A DNA stretch of 64,000 nt from SAR324 cluster bacterium JCVI-SC AAA005 (lineage in GTDB: Bacteria; SAR324; NAC60-12): the NCBI GenBank assembly GCA_000224765.2, contig AGAU01000259.1:1-64000 (forward strand). The letters are read 5' to 3'. Positions 21,623 through 30,908 of this stretch are shown here, piece after piece; position 1 is the stretch's first letter; every line of letters begins with the position of its first letter. A program made the position numbers and the translations under genes. Below the pieces are notes generated by a model that was not told where the DNA came from, searched no databases, and worked only from the letters and a program-made list of their open reading frames with translations.

Positions 21623-21643
21623 TAGTAACTGTTTTAGTAACTG
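21623..21643. repeat. Short direct repeat before the integrase gene
   Basis: TAGTAACTG occurs at 21623-21631 and 21635-21643, 12 bp apart (about one helical turn). An inverted repeat CGGAA-AGAG-TTCCG lies at 21655-21668, just at the integrase start codon. Such features could be recombinase arm sites or an operator for the integrase gene. Confidence 0.4.
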
Positions 21644-21667
21644 CATGGCAGTTGCGGAAAGAGTTCC

Positions 21668-23437
21668 GTGTCCAGAATTTCGAAAATTCCCCACCGTATT
21701 CTCAAGACTCCCAACTCGGGAAATTCTTACTATTTTCGTGCATACATTCCCCATGATTTAGTCCAGCAAGTTGGTGGACAAAAATCATTCAGAATTTCTC
21801 TGCAGTCTGGTATTCCTTCACAATCAAAAAGACTCAGTCAAAATCTATCCAGTACTCTTGAAAACCTATTCCTAGAAATCAGGTCAGGTATGCGTTCACT
21901 GACGATAGCAGACATCAAGGAAATCCTCAGAATTGAAATCAGGAAGTCCATTCTGCACTCCCGTCATGTTCATCTGGGTACCAATGAGTTTTCTGAAGAG
22001 TCAGTTCAGGAGAGTCTTAACCATCAACGTAGCAGAAAAAAGAATCTCAAGAGTACTCTTCAGCAGAACCTGAAGGAGTATGAATCCAGAATTGATCAGA
22101 CTCTGGAGGCAATTCTTTCCAGCAAGGAGATTGAGATTCATCGCAATTCTGTGGACTACAAGCAACTGAGAAGGAATTTTGTCAGGATTCACAATCTCAG
22201 ACTGAAGTGGATTGAAGACCTACTGGAGAGCAAAGGCAGGAAGGATTCTGACTTTGAAGCAGAAGCAGAGACTCTGGTGGAGATGGATCTCTATGAGAGA
22301 GAGAAAACGGTTTATTCAACCCCAAATAAATCAATCCAAACAGTGTCTGATGTAAACGGGGTTTTAGAAACGATTGAGGGTTATCTGGAGAGAAAGAGAC
22401 TGGAGAAGACCGCAGAGAGAACGATTGGAGAGAAGAAGGCAGTCCTTGAGGAATTCTGTGAAGTCACCGGAATAGACTCGATGGAGCAGGTTTCCAAGGA
22501 GGTTATCAGGAACTACATCACGGTTCAGTCTAAACTCCCTCTAAATCGAAAAAAGAACCCAAGGTATCGTGACAAAACGATTTCGCAAATTTTGGAGATG
22601 CAGGATGTGGAAGTTCAGGGAGTTAATAACATCAACAAGAAACTCACAGTTCTGACTGCATTCGGCAACTGGAGTGAGAAGAACGGATTTCTCAAGCAGA
22701 ACCATTTCAGTGGAATGAAACTGAATGCAAAGAAGGCAGGAGCAGTTGAAAGAGAAAACTTCAATGATCAGGATCTGAAGAAAATCCTTAATCCACAGAC
22801 CTATCTCAGTTCAACCATTCGAGGCATCTCTTCAGTTACCAAGAAACCAATCAGTAATCGAGAAGCATACTACTGGATCTTTCTACTAGGTATCTTCTCT
22901 GGTCTGAGAACAAACGAGATGACGCAACTGAGACTGGAGGACTTTCAGCAGGTTGATGATGGTGTTTGGATGATTCAAGTACAGGAGACAGAAGAAACCA
23001 GAGTGAAGACCCGAAACAGTGTTCGCAGAGTTCCTGTTCATCCGAAACTGATTGAACTGGGAATCCTTGACTACATTCAAAGACTAAGGAATCAAAAGAA
23101 AGAGAGATTCTTCTGGGAATTGAAGATGGTCAGAGGCAAGTATGGAAAAGAGGTCTCAAGATTCTTCAATGAGAAGTATTTGAAGGAGGTAGGTGTCTGG
23201 AAGCAGACGGTGAAGGTTCTCTATTGCACAAGGCACACTCTGATTCACAATCTCTATCGAAAGGGAGTGGATGAGAATGTGATTAAGACTCTTGTAGGAC
23301 ATGAAAAGGAATTCACAATGAAGCACTATGGAGGAAATCCCTATGATGCAGAGCAACTACTGAAGGAGATTTCAAAGGTTGATTATCCCAGTGTGGACTT
23401 TGGAGGTCTGAGAATGGACTGGAAGAGAGAGAAGTGA
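21668..23437 (+). CDS. Site-specific tyrosine recombinase (island integrase, DUF6538-type N terminus)
   Basis: 589 residues, intact. The start is GTG at 21668 with GGAAAG upstream. The N terminus SGNSYYFRAYIPHDLVQQVG is the DUF6538 type common in island integrases. A long charged coiled region (about 60-210), a core-binding domain (about 230-340) and the catalytic domain follow. Catalytic residues seen are Arg near 414 (FSGLRTNEM), the RH pair near 522 (CTRHTLIHNL), GHEKEFTMKHYGG with the likely nucleophile Tyr near 554. The His three residues before the second Arg is replaced by Tyr (YCTR instead of HxxR). It lies directly after tRNA-Leu and probably catalyses island integration. Confidence 0.9.
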   Translation: MSRISKIPHRILKTPNSGNSYYFRAYIPHDLVQQVGGQKSFRISLQSGIPSQSKRLSQNLSSTLENLFLEIRSGMRSLTIADIKEILRIEIRKSILHSRHVHLGTNEFSEESVQESLNHQRSRKKNLKSTLQQNLKEYESRIDQTLEAILSSKEIEIHRNSVDYKQLRRNFVRIHNLRLKWIEDLLESKGRKDSDFEAEAETLVEMDLYEREKTVYSTPNKSIQTVSDVNGVLETIEGYLERKRLEKTAERTIGEKKAVLEEFCEVTGIDSMEQVSKEVIRNYITVQSKLPLNRKKNPRYRDKTISQILEMQDVEVQGVNNINKKLTVLTAFGNWSEKNGFLKQNHFSGMKLNAKKAGAVERENFNDQDLKKILNPQTYLSSTIRGISSVTKKPISNREAYYWIFLLGIFSGLRTNEMTQLRLEDFQQVDDGVWMIQVQETEETRVKTRNSVRRVPVHPKLIELGILDYIQRLRNQKKERFFWELKMVRGKYGKEVSRFFNEKYLKEVGVWKQTVKVLYCTRHTLIHNLYRKGVDENVIKTLVGHEKEFTMKHYGGNPYDAEQLLKEISKVDYPSVDFGGLRMDWKREK

Positions 23438-23742
23438 GATCACTGAGTTCTGTTTAAAATCACACTAAGATAATAAATTATTTTATTCAATTAAATCAGA
23501 TACTAGAAAGATATATTTTATAGGATCTTTTGATAATTTTTACGCAGAATCTCTTTTCGTGAAGAAGACCTAGGAATTATTGGTGAAGTAGTGAGGAAAG
23601 AAGGGTAATAATCCCGAGGTATTCAGCACCAGGCAGGACTATTTACGTGGGTGTAAAATTAGTGTTTCATTTTGCATAAAAATAGGCATGATCAATGAAG
23701 TTTCGTTAATTTTGAAATCCACATAATGGAAAGGAGGTAGAA
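23438..23742. other. Gene-free AT-rich stretch after the integrase
   Basis: No coding frame worth reporting and no strong hairpin was seen here. The end holds the AAAGGAGGT ribosome-binding site of the small frame at 23743. Confidence 0.4.
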
Positions 23743-23904
23743 GTGGCAAGCATTACTCAACATCCAGCAAAAAAGGGTTTCAGACCCAAAGTCCCAAACC
23801 CTACTGAAGTGTCCGTAGTGAAAGTCAGACCTTACGCAGAGGTTCATGTTGAAGCAACGACTTTCGATGTGTTCCTCGCATTAAACAGGAGGGCAATTGG
23901 GTGA
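23743..23904 (+). CDS. Small protein of 53 residues with a perfect ribosome-binding site
   Basis: A GTG start at 23743 lies 5 bases after the perfect Shine-Dalgarno sequence AAAGGAGGT. The product starts VASITQHPAKKGFRPKVPNP, continues with VRPYAEVHVEA and ends TTFDVFLALNRRAIG. No family is recognised. A clearly related tail, SSFDVFLALNRRVIG followed by a stop, is found at 33545-33591, so this is part of a repeated accessory gene. It lies between the integrase and its broken duplicate. Confidence 0.5.
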   Translation: MASITQHPAKKGFRPKVPNPTEVSVVKVRPYAEVHVEATTFDVFLALNRRAIG

Positions 23905-24216
23905 TAAAAGAGTAATCCTTGTGATGATAAGTCAGACACGGAACCTCATTTAAACCTTCAAATACTCTCCACGTAAGCATCCATGAAGGGAGTGAGATTG
24001 TTCTCAGGTTCCTTCGAATCCCTATAGATTGGATTTCTGGGTGCAGATTTAGTAGGGGAGGTGGTAGTCAATTTTGACTCCATCTCTTCCTCTAAGCTCT
24101 AAGTGAATAATCCTGAGAGAATTCCTCCCTTCGATAACAGCCCGTCTTTTCCGGCAGAAATTCCTACCAGAGTCAAGGCAGCAAGAGCAGAAACCTGTTA
24201 GGAAAGTAGATCCATC

Positions 24217-24920
24217 TTGGATTCCAAGTCATCAGTTGATCTTACGTTGCTTGAGAGACTTCGAGCGGACTGGGAGTTCATCCAAGCTGACCTGATCGCA
24301 GAAGTCGATAAAGATTTTGGTGTGTTTGAGGGGAGAGTCTTTAAAACAGAGCTCTTTGCCAGATACCTCAGTAGATACCAGATTGCTTGGCTCAGAATTT
24401 CTCTGCAGTCTGGTATTCCTTCACAATCAAAAAGACTCTGTCGAAGTCTCTCCAACACTCTGGAAAACATTTTCAATGAAATCAGGTCAGGTATGCGTTC
24501 ACTGACGATAGCAGACATCAAGGAGATCCTAAGAATTGAAATCAGGAAATCCATTCTGCACTCCCATCATGTTCATCCGGGCACAAATGAATTTTCTGAG
24601 GATTCAGTTCAGGAGAGTCTTAGGCATCAACGCACCAGAAAAGAGAATCTCAAGAGTACTCTGCGGCAGAACCTGAAGGAGTACGAATCAAGGATTGATC
24701 AGACTCTGGAGGCAATTTTTTCTAGTAAGGAAATCGAACTTCATCGGGATTCGGTGGACTACAAGCAACTGAGAAGGAATTTTGTCATGATTCATAATCT
24801 CAGACTGAAGTGGAGTGAGAATCTACTGGAGAACAGGGTGGTAAAGATTCAGACTGTGAAGCAGAAGCAGAGACTCTGCTAGGCATAGAATTTTATGGGA
24901 GAAATGATGAGGAAGTCCTA
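24217..24920 (+). pseudogene. Truncated, frameshifted duplicate of the island integrase
   Basis: From about 24393 the frame closely matches residues 43-200 of the intact integrase (for example RISLQSGIPSQSKRL, RSGMRSLTIADIKEILRIE, and YKQLRRNFV). A frameshift near 24840 follows: the frame then reads to a stop at 24882, while the matching DSDCEAEAETL sequence continues in another frame. The first 58 codons (from a TTG at 24217) do not match the integrase N terminus and are of unknown origin. The catalytic domain is absent. It is a partial duplication or a relic of a sister element. Confidence 0.75.
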
Positions 24921-25119
24921 CAGCAGATTTGGCGAGAAAGTTTAATTTTTGACGAATTGTGGACAAGTATACAAAAAACAGTCTTTAGATAAATTGAAAA
25001 ACCATCAATAGCATCGGACTCTATAGATTAAAATTGCTATTCTAAGTAACAGCAATCAGATAATATAAAATTATTTTTCAATACATTTCATCCGTAATGA
25101 AATTGAGGAAATCAATTCT

Positions 25120-25650
25120 TTATTTTCTATTTGATATCCTGCTGAATTTTTCAACATAATTGTTCAGGAAGTTCTTTACTACTTCTGATGCCTGCAAGAG
25201 TTGCCCAAAAACTTTTTGTATGCCCATAAGAATTACCTGATAGTTCTCTTTATTCTCCCTCACTGCTGCCAATCGTGCTCTTTCAGATTCTAATAATTTT
25301 TGTAGATGCTCAATTTGACTATCTTTAGCGTTGAGCAGTTCACGGACCGATTGAGAAATCTTTGCCGAACTATTTTTTGAACTGGTTCGAACTTTTTGGT
25401 TTTGCAGTTCAGGAAATTGGGGTTGAACCAGTTTCTTTTTACTACGTACAAGGGATTTCTTCAGTTGCTTGAGTTGCTCATCGGTAAGAATCCTTCGATT
25501 TCCGTCAGGGGTAGGAGTTATCTCATTCTCGCTTATCAAACGGTAGAGGCGGGGCTTCCCGATTTGGAGGATCTGTGCTGCTTGATTCAGTGACATCATG
25601 ATGGTGCTCTCCATAGCATTGAACAGTTCAAAATTGGTACCCCGTACCAT
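25120..25650 (-). CDS. HTH (MerR/excisionase-like) DNA-binding protein with coiled coil
   Basis: 176 residues. Near the N terminus MSLNQAAQILQIGKPRLYR, followed by PDGNRRILTDEQL, is a winged MerR-like helix-turn-helix as in excisionases and plasmid regulators. Residues 60-105 are Lys/Ser-rich. A heptad pattern (about 105-150, LLNAKDSQIEHLQKLLESER) then predicts a coiled coil, followed by a hydrophobic end. The start at 25650 has GGAG about 10 bases upstream; ATG codons at 25614 and 25596 are alternatives. In this context it could control excision or maintenance of the island, but no close family is recognised. Confidence 0.6.
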   Translation of the reverse strand: MVRGTNFELFNAMESTIMMSLNQAAQILQIGKPRLYRLISENEITPTPDGNRRILTDEQLKQLKKSLVRSKKKLVQPQFPELQNQKVRTSSKNSSAKISQSVRELLNAKDSQIEHLQKLLESERARLAAVRENKENYQVILMGIQKVFGQLLQASEVVKNFLNNYVEKFSRISNRK

Positions 25651-25897
25651 TTGAAACTGTCTCCAAGCATAGTCTGCACCAGTTCATCCCCATGACTATC
25701 AATCAAAAGCAAAATACTGTGAAGCATGTGCAATATCTCAAAAGACACGTTCAGAAAAAATGAAAAAGAGAATCTTGGAGTGTGGAGGACTGAGGTTCTA
25801 GAAAATCTTCAGTGCTGAAGAGGAAAATACTGAAAATTTGGCGAAGAAGTTTAGTTGCTAAGAATGAAATATTTGATGAACTTTTTTGAGTATAAAG

Positions 25898-26977
25898 TTA
25901 GAAGGGTCTGAACCAAGATTTTTTGTATCCATTAACGCACCAATTCAAAGGTGTATATCTAATAAAAATATAATAGAAAACAATACTTGATAAACCACTT
26001 AAGATAATATTGGGTAATATCATAGTCAGGGAATCAAAACCGTTTTCGTACATAATGAATCCAAATATAATTGAAGGTGCAATATGTATGAGGTAGATTG
26101 GGTATGAAAATTCTAATAGAATATTAAGTATTTTAGATTCTCTATGGAAAAATTTATTAAAAAATCCAACAAAAAAGATGATCCATATCAGAGTAGATAT
26201 AACACTTAAGATATTAATTGAAAAACTTCTGAATGATATTTCAAAGACCAGTATCAACAATGAAAAATGTGTAATCAAACCTAGGATGAAGTAGAAAAGA
26301 AGTTTTATCTTGGAAGGTTTGAAATCCAGTATTTTTCGATTATAGTATAGTATTTGACCTGAGAAGAACCAAAACCAGTGGTACAGAAAAGAAACTAGGT
26401 TAATGTCTGTATAAACTTTTGGAATGTCTGTTTTCAACCCATTTTCTCTTGCACCGTCTGTCAGAAAAACCAGTAAGGCAAATAAAAATAGATAAAGCAC
26501 TAAACTCATTAAATAATGATTAGAGGTAATAATCTGGGAAAATTTGATTTTTGTCTTTTCAGCAATAATGAATAAGATTGCTGTAATTGTACTGATTATA
26601 AAAAGATAGTAAAGAAACCAGAGATGGTAAAGGGTCTGAAAAGATTGATCCCAAAAAAAGTTGAGTACAGTAGTAACTATTAGCATTGGGATTAAAATTC
26701 TAATAAATCGATCAAATAAAAAATATTTAGCACCCCAGTTAGTAATGATAAATTGAGTAAAAATTCCAGATAAGATGAAAAATGCAGGCATTCGCCATGA
26801 ATGTATCCAAGATAGAATTATACCTGCTAGTGGTGGGTATTTATATGCGTTTTCTAATCCAACAATTTCAGGTATCTCAAAAATCAAAGGTGCGTGTATT
26901 ACTAGTCCCATTAGCATTGCAAAACAACGGAAAGCATCTAATCCGTGGTATCTGGTAAATTTTATTCTACTCTCCAT
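25898..26977 (-). CDS. Acyltransferase 3 family membrane protein
   Basis: 359 residues with about ten membrane segments. The start YHGLDAFRCFAMLMGLVIH carries the His-containing first helix typical of acyltransferase 3 / OpgC-like proteins, and SWRMPAFFILSGIFTQF follows near 60. These enzymes modify sugars, glycans or peptides with acyl groups at the membrane; the substrate cannot be told. It is very AT-rich compared with core genes, which supports acquisition with the island. It stands alone, divergent from the glycosylase gene at 27037. Confidence 0.85.
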   Translation of the reverse strand: MESRIKFTRYHGLDAFRCFAMLMGLVIHAPLIFEIPEIVGLENAYKYPPLAGIILSWIHSWRMPAFFILSGIFTQFIITNWGAKYFLFDRFIRILIPMLIVTTVLNFFWDQSFQTLYHLWFLYYLFIISTITAILFIIAEKTKIKFSQIITSNHYLMSLVLYLFLFALLVFLTDGARENGLKTDIPKVYTDINLVSFLYHWFWFFSGQILYYNRKILDFKPSKIKLLFYFILGLITHFSLLILVFEISFRSFSINILSVISTLIWIIFFVGFFNKFFHRESKILNILLEFSYPIYLIHIAPSIIFGFIMYENGFDSLTMILPNIILSGLSSIVFYYIFIRYTPLNWCVNGYKKSWFRPF

Positions 26978-27036
26978 GTATTCAACTATAAAATTTGAAT
27001 AAATTGTGTCTGTGATGAAGAAACTAGAGGTTCTAA

Positions 27037-27660
27037 GTGAGCGAACTGAATTTTGAGGAGGGACTCAAATACCTTTCGGAGTCAGATGAAATTCTTAGAA
27101 GAGTCATTGGTAACCTCAGACCAAAAAAACCAGATCAGAGAGAACCTAATTTTGAATCATTGATCAGAATCATTGCAGGACAACAACTTTCTAGTGCTGC
27201 TGCATCAACAATCTTTCAGAGATTGAAAAGCAGGTATACCGGTCAAACTATCACACCAGAAATGATCATTACCACTTTCAGTGCAGAGATTTTGGAATGT
27301 GGATTATCCAAACCCAAGGTGAGATACATTCTTCAAATTGCCCAAGAATTCAAAGACCAACCAAATCTCATCGAAGATTTGATCCGTATGAATTCAGAGC
27401 AGATTTTGCAGACTCTGCAGAAATTCAAAGGAATTGGAATTTGGAGTGCGAGTATCTTTGCACTGTTTTATTTGCATCATCCAGATATCTTTGCCTGGGG
27501 AGATGTGAGTATCAAAAAAGCAATCAAACTTTTGTATGAAGAGCAGAATCTAAACGAGAAGAGAACTGAGGAAATCATTGAACCTTGGAGACCATATCGA
27601 AGTACTGCCTGTCTGGTACTCTGGAGGTGGATTGATGAAGGTGCGATCAAGTTTTCCTAA
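27037..27660 (+). CDS. DNA-3-methyladenine glycosylase II-like (HhH-GPD, AlkA type)
   Basis: A base-excision glycosylase of the helix-hairpin-helix superfamily, 207 residues. The start is GTG with AGAGGT upstream. The DNA-binding entry helix reads SLIRIIAGQQLSSAAASTIF, the hairpin is LQKFKGIGIWSASIFALF near 135, and the catalytic Asp lies in FAWGDVSIKKA near 160. It lacks the N-terminal domain of E. coli AlkA, like the short bacterial and yeast MAG forms. It is island cargo; the core already holds an AAG-type enzyme at 18190-18882, so repair of alkylated bases is doubly provided. Confidence 0.88.
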   Translation: MSELNFEEGLKYLSESDEILRRVIGNLRPKKPDQREPNFESLIRIIAGQQLSSAAASTIFQRLKSRYTGQTITPEMIITTFSAEILECGLSKPKVRYILQIAQEFKDQPNLIEDLIRMNSEQILQTLQKFKGIGIWSASIFALFYLHHPDIFAWGDVSIKKAIKLLYEEQNLNEKRTEEIIEPWRPYRSTACLVLWRWIDEGAIKFS

Positions 27661-27699
27661 AGTCCGTTTGATGCAGAACAAGTTCAATACACGTGACCT

Positions 27700-28113
27700 A
27701 TGAATTCAACTCAATGGTTGACCAGACGATTGTTTGTAATCTTTTTTCTAATGAGTGCTATGCCTGCTCAGTCAATGACCGTAAAAGATTATCTCTGGAA
27801 AAACAGGGTCATTATCACATTCTCGTCAGATGAACAGCATCCCGAACGCCTTTCCATCAAAGAGCAGATTGATTTACATCGCTGTGGATTCAGAGACAGA
27901 GATTTGGTGCACATCGATTTGATTCAAGGTTCGGCAGAATTCGAAGAGATGAGTCAAGAGTTCTTGGTCTCAGGTGAGGGATTCCAGTTACTACTTCTTG
28001 GCAAGGATGGAGGAGTCAAAAAGAGGACAAGTACTGTCTCACTGGAGGAAGTATTTTCGTTGATTGACACTATGCCAATGAGAAGAAGAGAAATGAGGGA
28101 TAGTAAGTGCTAG
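27700..28113 (+). CDS. Secreted DUF4174 protein
   Basis: 137 residues with a signal peptide (WLTRRLFVIFFLMSAMPAQS). The mature part matches DUF4174: DYLWKNRVIITFSSDE at the start, then FRDRDLVHIDLI, FQLLLLGKDGGVKKR and the characteristic end SLIDTMPMRRREMRD. The fold is thought to be thioredoxin-like but without a CxxC pair, so no redox role is claimed. It follows the glycosylase gene by 39 bp in the same direction and may share its transcript. Confidence 0.85.
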   Translation: MNSTQWLTRRLFVIFFLMSAMPAQSMTVKDYLWKNRVIITFSSDEQHPERLSIKEQIDLHRCGFRDRDLVHIDLIQGSAEFEEMSQEFLVSGEGFQLLLLGKDGGVKKRTSTVSLEEVFSLIDTMPMRRREMRDSKC

Positions 28114-28341
28114 AAATTGAAATGGTCTAAAGATATATTTGAAATCATGTCTAAAACTAGTTTTTTGATTTTTCAGTGCTTTGTCGCGCTCATGTTTAAA
28201 AATATTGGATCGAATCTTTTCTGAAAACTTTTAAAAGACAAAAATATACTGTTTGCTTCGGGCAATTATAGTTAGAGAAAGCGTTCGTGGCCATATCTTA
28301 ATATTGAAAGAAGGTTATTTAAGTATTTTATAAAGTATGGA

Positions 28342-30198
28342 TTAAAACTGAACTTCTGCTGGAGTAGTCCTACTATTGGTTGTCCCGTCTCCAAGTTGTC
28401 CTTGGTTATTTTGTCCCCAGCATTGAACAGTATCATTATCAAGTAGTGCGCAGGTATGACGGTATCCAGGGGCGATCTCTACAACATTTTTCACTCCTGT
28501 TACTGCTACAGGAATGTTTCTGTCTACAAATGTCCCATCCCCGAGCTGCCCTTGGTTATTTCTCCCCCAGCACTGAGCACTTTTATTGTCGAGAACTGCA
28601 CAAGCGTGGCGGTATCCGTTAGTAATCTCAGTGGCATTTGAGATTCCAGAAACAATCACAGGAACAGAATTGCTACCACCAGTTATTCCATTTCCAAGTT
28701 GCCCATATTCATTTCTTCCCCAACAACTTATACTTTTGTTGTTCAATACTGCGCAGGTGCTTATTCCCTTTGCATCGACATCTTTTACATCTTGAGTTTT
28801 GACTAAAGTCACGGGAATAGATGTATTGTCTTGTGCGCTTGTTGCTTCCCCGTTTCCGAGTTGTCCATAATTATTTCTTCCCCAACACTGCACACTTTTG
28901 TTGTCTAGTACCGCACATGTGTGATAACTACCTAAACCAATTTTGATCGCAGTTGAGATTCCAGAAACAACTACAGGAACATAACTACTGTTGGTTGTTC
29001 CATCTCCAAGTTGTCCATTGTCATTACGTCCCCAGCATACAATGCTTTGATTGTCTAAAAGTGCACATGAATGACGATTCCCTGTATCGACTGCAACAGC
29101 ATTTGAGACTCCATAGACATCCGCAGGGATTTTTCGGGGATTTTCATTTGTCCCATCCCCAATTTCTCCATCCAGATTGCGCCCCCAACATTTAACGCTT
29201 TTATCTTCGAGCAGAGCACAATTGTGTCGATCCCCGGTACTAATAGCAATGGCGTTTGAGATCCCAGTCACAGTTACTGGCAAAAGTCGTCTTTTCGTTG
29301 TGTTATCTCCAAGTTGTCCTACTTGGTTACGCCCCCAACACTGAACAGTTTTGTTTTCTCGCAAAGCACAGCTGTGATGTTCTGATGAAGAAATTTGATC
29401 AGGTTTTGATAAATCAGAATTTGCTAGTGGAATTGTAAAAGACAGTTGGTAGGTGTAATTCAGAGAATTTTTCACAGTAATTCTAATCACTAATTCAGTT
29501 GGTGCTTTATAACCTATCTGGATGGATGAATCGATTTTGTAAAGAGTCTTACCCAAAATCTGTGCTCCATTTAAGTCACTAGTCGAACCACTTATTCGAT
29601 CTAATATCGTATTATCATCTTCAGCAGTTAACTCAAATTTTACTACATCATTACTAGCGACTAACAATTCATATGAAATATTTATATTTTCATTAATTTC
29701 ATAGATAGAAGGTTTGGTGACCTTCGAAATAGCAGGAAGTATGATCTTATTTTCAGGAGAAAGATCAACGGGGATCATCATAATTGTAAGTGAGTTATTC
29801 CTGTGGTCGACTGGCAACGCTGTTTGTTCTCCGCTGAAAAGTACTAATTGATTTCCATTTTGCTCCAATTTCCAGGCGATTGCTTTGAAATCATATTTTG
29901 CTCCAAATTGGATACCGGTGATCTCTGCAATCCAAAGTTCTTCTTGCCTTACCATAGATGCATTGTCATAGTTTTCTGCGCCGGTACGCTTGTATGAAAG
30001 GGTCACACCTTCTACATCGCCGTAGTTGCCAGCGTATCTATCTAAACGATAACTCTGAAAATTTGTATTAGATAGAGTCATCTGAAATGTTGAATTCGAT
30101 TTAGTTTGTTTACCATCATGATCCTGGATCGCACATCCAAACGGTAATACCATCGAAAAGATTAGAAATATGAAAATACTGATGTAGTAACTGAACAC
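28342..30198 (-). CDS. RCC1-repeat lipoprotein
   Basis: 618 residues. The N terminus is a lipoprotein signal (FIFLIFSMVLPFGC, lipobox Cys near residue 22). The first 270 residues have a beta-sandwich feel (SYKRTGAENYDNASM, and VDLSPENKIILPAI). From about 275 to the end there are seven RCC1-like blades of about 48 residues, each with the pattern HxCAL..xxxVxCWGRNxxGQLGDGT. RCC1-type beta-propellers bind proteins in eukaryotes; bacterial secreted forms are common in marine genomes and have no agreed role. The start is GTG at 30198. It is convergent with the DUF4174 gene. Confidence 0.85.
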   Translation of the reverse strand: MFSYYISIFIFLIFSMVLPFGCAIQDHDGKQTKSNSTFQMTLSNTNFQSYRLDRYAGNYGDVEGVTLSYKRTGAENYDNASMVRQEELWIAEITGIQFGAKYDFKAIAWKLEQNGNQLVLFSGEQTALPVDHRNNSLTIMMIPVDLSPENKIILPAISKVTKPSIYEINENINISYELLVASNDVVKFELTAEDDNTILDRISGSTSDLNGAQILGKTLYKIDSSIQIGYKAPTELVIRITVKNSLNYTYQLSFTIPLANSDLSKPDQISSSEHHSCALRENKTVQCWGRNQVGQLGDNTTKRRLLPVTVTGISNAIAISTGDRHNCALLEDKSVKCWGRNLDGEIGDGTNENPRKIPADVYGVSNAVAVDTGNRHSCALLDNQSIVCWGRNDNGQLGDGTTNSSYVPVVVSGISTAIKIGLGSYHTCAVLDNKSVQCWGRNNYGQLGNGEATSAQDNTSIPVTLVKTQDVKDVDAKGISTCAVLNNKSISCWGRNEYGQLGNGITGGSNSVPVIVSGISNATEITNGYRHACAVLDNKSAQCWGRNNQGQLGDGTFVDRNIPVAVTGVKNVVEIAPGYRHTCALLDNDTVQCWGQNNQGQLGDGTTNSRTTPAEVQF

Positions 30199-30645
30199 TA
30201 GAAAATTCAGAGTTTTGAAATTATTTACGGAATATCTCAGAAAGAATTTATTTAAATTAATCTGTACTTAAAAACTTTCGTAAAAAGTTGCCAGATATGA
30301 TTCTTCATCTACCAGATCAAGAGTGAGAAAATCTAATACTTAGAGTGTCAGAGCTTAACTTCTCTTGAAAATTTAAATATCTAAACGAAATAAATTGAGC
30401 AAAAGAATCTATTCTCCAAAGAATCTTGATTATAGTTTATTTATTGATGGAAGTGGTTGGTGTGTTGGTTGCCGATTATGAGGAGGAATATGTTCCTGAG
30501 TTGGAAGAAGACGCTGTAGCTTGAAAGACTAGACCACCTCGTGACTAAATTATTAGAGAATACAAGCTTCACCTCTTCACGAGGTCAAGTACTTCCAGAG
30601 TAGATGTTGCCTGAGCTAGAAGAGATTCTTATAAAAGTTTTGAAT
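30199..30645. other. Gene-poor AT-rich stretch with decayed remnants
   Basis: No intact gene. It contains a possible HigA-like remnant at 30447-30524 and an 8-bp inverted repeat CCTCGTGA/TCACGAGG (near 30536 and 30577). The rest looks like decayed island DNA. Confidence 0.4.
30447..30524 (+). pseudogene. Possible HigA-type antitoxin fragment
   Basis: A 25-codon frame reads MEVVGVLVADYEEEYVPELE. This resembles the start of HigA-family antitoxins ('LxxLVEDYExExYP'), but the HTH domain that should follow is missing. The match is short and may be chance. Confidence 0.25.
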
Positions 30646-30908
30646 TTATAACTCACCCCCATATAAACCCATCAGAGGAAAGCAAAGTTCAAAATCGTTC
30701 CAGTCCAGGTTTCTATCCACAATCTGGAATTGCTGGAACCGCTCTAGATGGAGATAGCTTTGAATCTGAGAATGTTTGGGCCTTCTGAGAAAGGGCTCAA
30801 AATATCAACAAAGCACTCTGTTCCATCCGAGAACTGAAGCCTCAATTGGTAGCCCTGATGATATTGGGCTTCTGTCAGGTCTATCACTTGTTCAAAAACT
30901 TCACTCAT
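30646..30908 (-). pseudogene. DUF2442-type gene, frameshifted
   Basis: The ATG at 30908 overlaps the stop of the DUF4160 gene (ATGA). The frame reads VIDLTEAQYHQGYQLRLQFS, DGTECFVDIL and stops early. In another frame the expected end continues: HLERFQQFQIVDRN, LDWNDFELCF, LYGGEL, then the stop at 30646-30648. Together they give a DUF2442-like protein of about 87 residues with one frameshift near 30740. DUF2442 and DUF4160 genes are commonly adjacent and have been treated as toxin-antitoxin-like pairs. Confidence 0.6.

Noticed and set aside
28342..29400. Regular repeats that might look like a CRISPR or tandem array
   Set aside because: They are imperfect and in phase with the RCC1 protein blades; no constant repeat with variable spacers is present.
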